A DNA stretch of 5,874 bases from Clostridia bacterium. GTDB taxonomy: Bacteria; Bacillota; Clostridia; Oscillospirales; RGIG577. Positions 4,767 through 5,874 of the stretch are shown here, in pieces (within the stretch, counting starts at the first letter, position 1; every line of letters begins with the position of its first letter). Both the position numbers and the translations under genes were made by a program. Below the pieces are notes generated by a model. The model did not search any database. It was given only the letters and a program-made list of their open reading frames with translations, and was not told the DNA's origin. Location of the stretch: NCBI GenBank assembly GCA_017419325.1, contig JAFOLN010000344.1:1-5874 (forward strand), written 5' to 3'.

Positions 4767-5702
4767 TTACTTCATTTCCTTTTCCCACATGCGAACTACA
4801 TTGAGCTTAAGGCTGTCCGCAAGCTCCTCCAGCGCCTTTACCTCATCGGCCGAAAGCTTGACAGATGCCGCCTTCGCCGCATCGTCAACGTGAGCCGTCT
4901 TCGTTACGCCGATTATCGGGAGAGTGCCCTTCGATATAGCCCACGCCACGGGAATCTGCGCCGCGCCCACGTTATACTTGTCGGCAAGGCGTTTAAGCTC
5001 CGCGTTAAGAATCTCAAGCTTATCAAGTACGGGATTATAAGTCTCGGCTTTTGCCGAACCCTTGGGCATGGGATGAGCCGTGTCATACTTGCCCGACAGC
5101 GCGCCCTGCTCCAACACCATATACGCAAAGAAGTATATATCATTCTTTCTGCAGTAATCGAGTATGCCTGAATCCTCGGACGAGCGGTTAATAAGGCTGT
5201 AATGATTCTGCACGGCGGAAAGCTTGAGACCGTGCGCCTTGAGTATATCGTTTGCCTGCTTTATTTCCGCAAGGTTGTGGTTCGACACGCCGATAAGCGG
5301 CACGTTATCCTTGCCCTCGAAGTATTTCGCCAGCTCCTCTGTCCACTTGGGAGCCTCCCATACGTTGTGAATCCAGTAAATGTCGAAACGGTCGAGTCCC
5401 ATAAGGCCGAGCTGCATCTCTATCATGTCCTTCATGGCCGTGGGCGAAGAGGCGTCGGCGCACTGGGGAGTGAATTTGTCGGAAATAAGATAGGACTCTC
5501 TCGGAAGTCCCTTGAGAAATCCCGCAAGCAGCTTTTCCGAGGTGCCCATGCCGTAAGCGTAGGCCGTGTCCCACAGGTTTAGTCCGTATTCCATTGACTT
5601 ATCGAATATGGGGCGAAGCTCCTTATCGGTAAGAGTGCCGCCGAATACTCCGTCATTGCCCCATGCCCATGCGCCCAGCGCGATCTTAGGTAAGTTTATC
5701 AT
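4767..5702 (-). CDS. Aldo/keto reductase (first of the operon)
   Basis: The protein has 311 residues, standard for single-domain members of the family. It begins with MINLPKIALGAWAWG (short strands before the barrel). The tetrad is Asp45 and Tyr50 in NLWDTAYAYG, Lys76 in ISDKF and His112 in YWIHN. GVSNHN, then AYMVLEQGALSGKY and PIIGVTK (262-268) near the cofactor site follow. It is an NAD(P)H-linked oxidoreductase of the cytosol, with no substrate evident. It differs strongly from the second reductase (length, N-terminus and loop after His), so this is not a recent tandem duplication. AAGGAGA (5709-5715) lies 6 bases before the ATG. The start overlaps the stop of the preceding frame as ATGA, so coupled translation is likely. 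Confidence 0.92.
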   Translation of the reverse strand: MINLPKIALGAWAWGNDGVFGGTLTDKELRPIFDKSMEYGLNLWDTAYAYGMGTSEKLLAGFLKGLPRESYLISDKFTPQCADASSPTAMKDMIEMQLGLMGLDRFDIYWIHNVWEAPKWTEELAKYFEGKDNVPLIGVSNHNLAEIKQANDILKAHGLKLSAVQNHYSLINRSSEDSGILDYCRKNDIYFFAYMVLEQGALSGKYDTAHPMPKGSAKAETYNPVLDKLEILNAELKRLADKYNVGAAQIPVAWAISKGTLPIIGVTKTAHVDDAAKAASVKLSADEVKALEELADSLKLNVVRMWEKEMK

Positions 5703-5874
5703 TTTCGTTCTCCTTTTTTATTGTTATTGTTTATATTTAAAAGCTTTGAAATGCACATAAAAGCAAGCTCATATATGGAATGATACACATAATCCACATC
5801 TGCGGCCTTCATTGCGGCCGACTGCTTCTCTGTGACGATGGCATATGGATAAATGCCGTAAATAAACGGGAAGA
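5699..5874 (-). CDS. C-terminal end of an unidentified protein, cut by the window edge
   Basis: The minus strand is open from the right edge to TGA at 5701-5699, giving 57 residues after two leading bases. The part read is FPFIYGIYPYAIVTEKQSAA, then MKAADVDYVYHSIYELAF and MCISKLLN, ending INNNNKKGERK. The upstream half has codon use like the neighbours; the asparagine and lysine tail comes from AT-rich bases holding the ribosome binding site of the next gene. The TGA overlaps the next ATG by four bases (ATGA), as in coupled operon genes. I do not recognise the family. The ADVDYVYHSIYEL segment resembles in a general way the end of HAD-type hydrolases, but that is weak. Confidence 0.65.
   Translation of the reverse strand, partial: FPFIYGIYPYAIVTEKQSAAMKAADVDYVYHSIYELAFMCISKLLNINNNNKKGERK

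Noticed and set aside
4767..5702. Recent tandem duplication of the two aldo/keto reductases
   Set aside because: The proteins share only the family framework; N-termini, loops, C-terminal tails and lengths all differ.

Overview
The window looks like chromosomal DNA of an anaerobic Firmicute, most likely a gut-type or rumen-type Clostridia member. The reasons are strong AGGAGG-type ribosome binding sites, short AT-rich spacers between genes of moderate GC content, frequent ATA isoleucine codons, and the gene mix (a polyferredoxin, aldo/keto reductases with a CMD-family protein, and an O-acetylhomoserine sulfhydrylase). Species cannot be told from this sequence. No mobile element, CRISPR array, tRNA or rRNA was seen.

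Left part (1-1648): the N-terminal 129 codons of metY run leftwards out of the window. Facing away from it is a complete LysR-type regulator (701-1621). The 312-base divergent spacer is AT-rich and holds two clean dyads: ACATAT-N7-ATATGT, which contains a T-N11-A LysR-type box, and ATGAAT-A-ATTCAT. It also holds a GC-rich hairpin-forming patch and a 23-codon mini-ORF in the metY leader. The layout suggests that the regulator controls sulfur-amino-acid synthesis and perhaps itself.

Middle part (1597-3290): a two-gene leftward operon encodes a membrane polyferredoxin of the NapH/CcoG-like type and then a membrane-anchored YkuD-type L,D-transpeptidase. It has a well-formed promoter (TTGAAC, 17 bp, extended -10 TGATATCAT) whose -10 is covered by a perfect 13-bp palindrome. 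It ends in a hairpin terminator buried in the last codons of the convergent LysR gene.

Right part (3292-5874): a second leftward operon contains the tail of an unidentified gene, two different aldo/keto reductases and a small carboxymuconolactone-decarboxylase-family protein, closed by a strong terminator. Junctions are tight: an ATGA overlap at the first, and a stop codon embedded in a Shine-Dalgarno sequence at the last. This looks like a redox or detoxification unit of unknown substrate.

Nothing here is clearly a new defence or mobile system. The most promising leads are the regulatory architecture between metY and the LysR gene, and the pairing of a membrane Fe-S protein with a cell-wall enzyme under one operator-like promoter.
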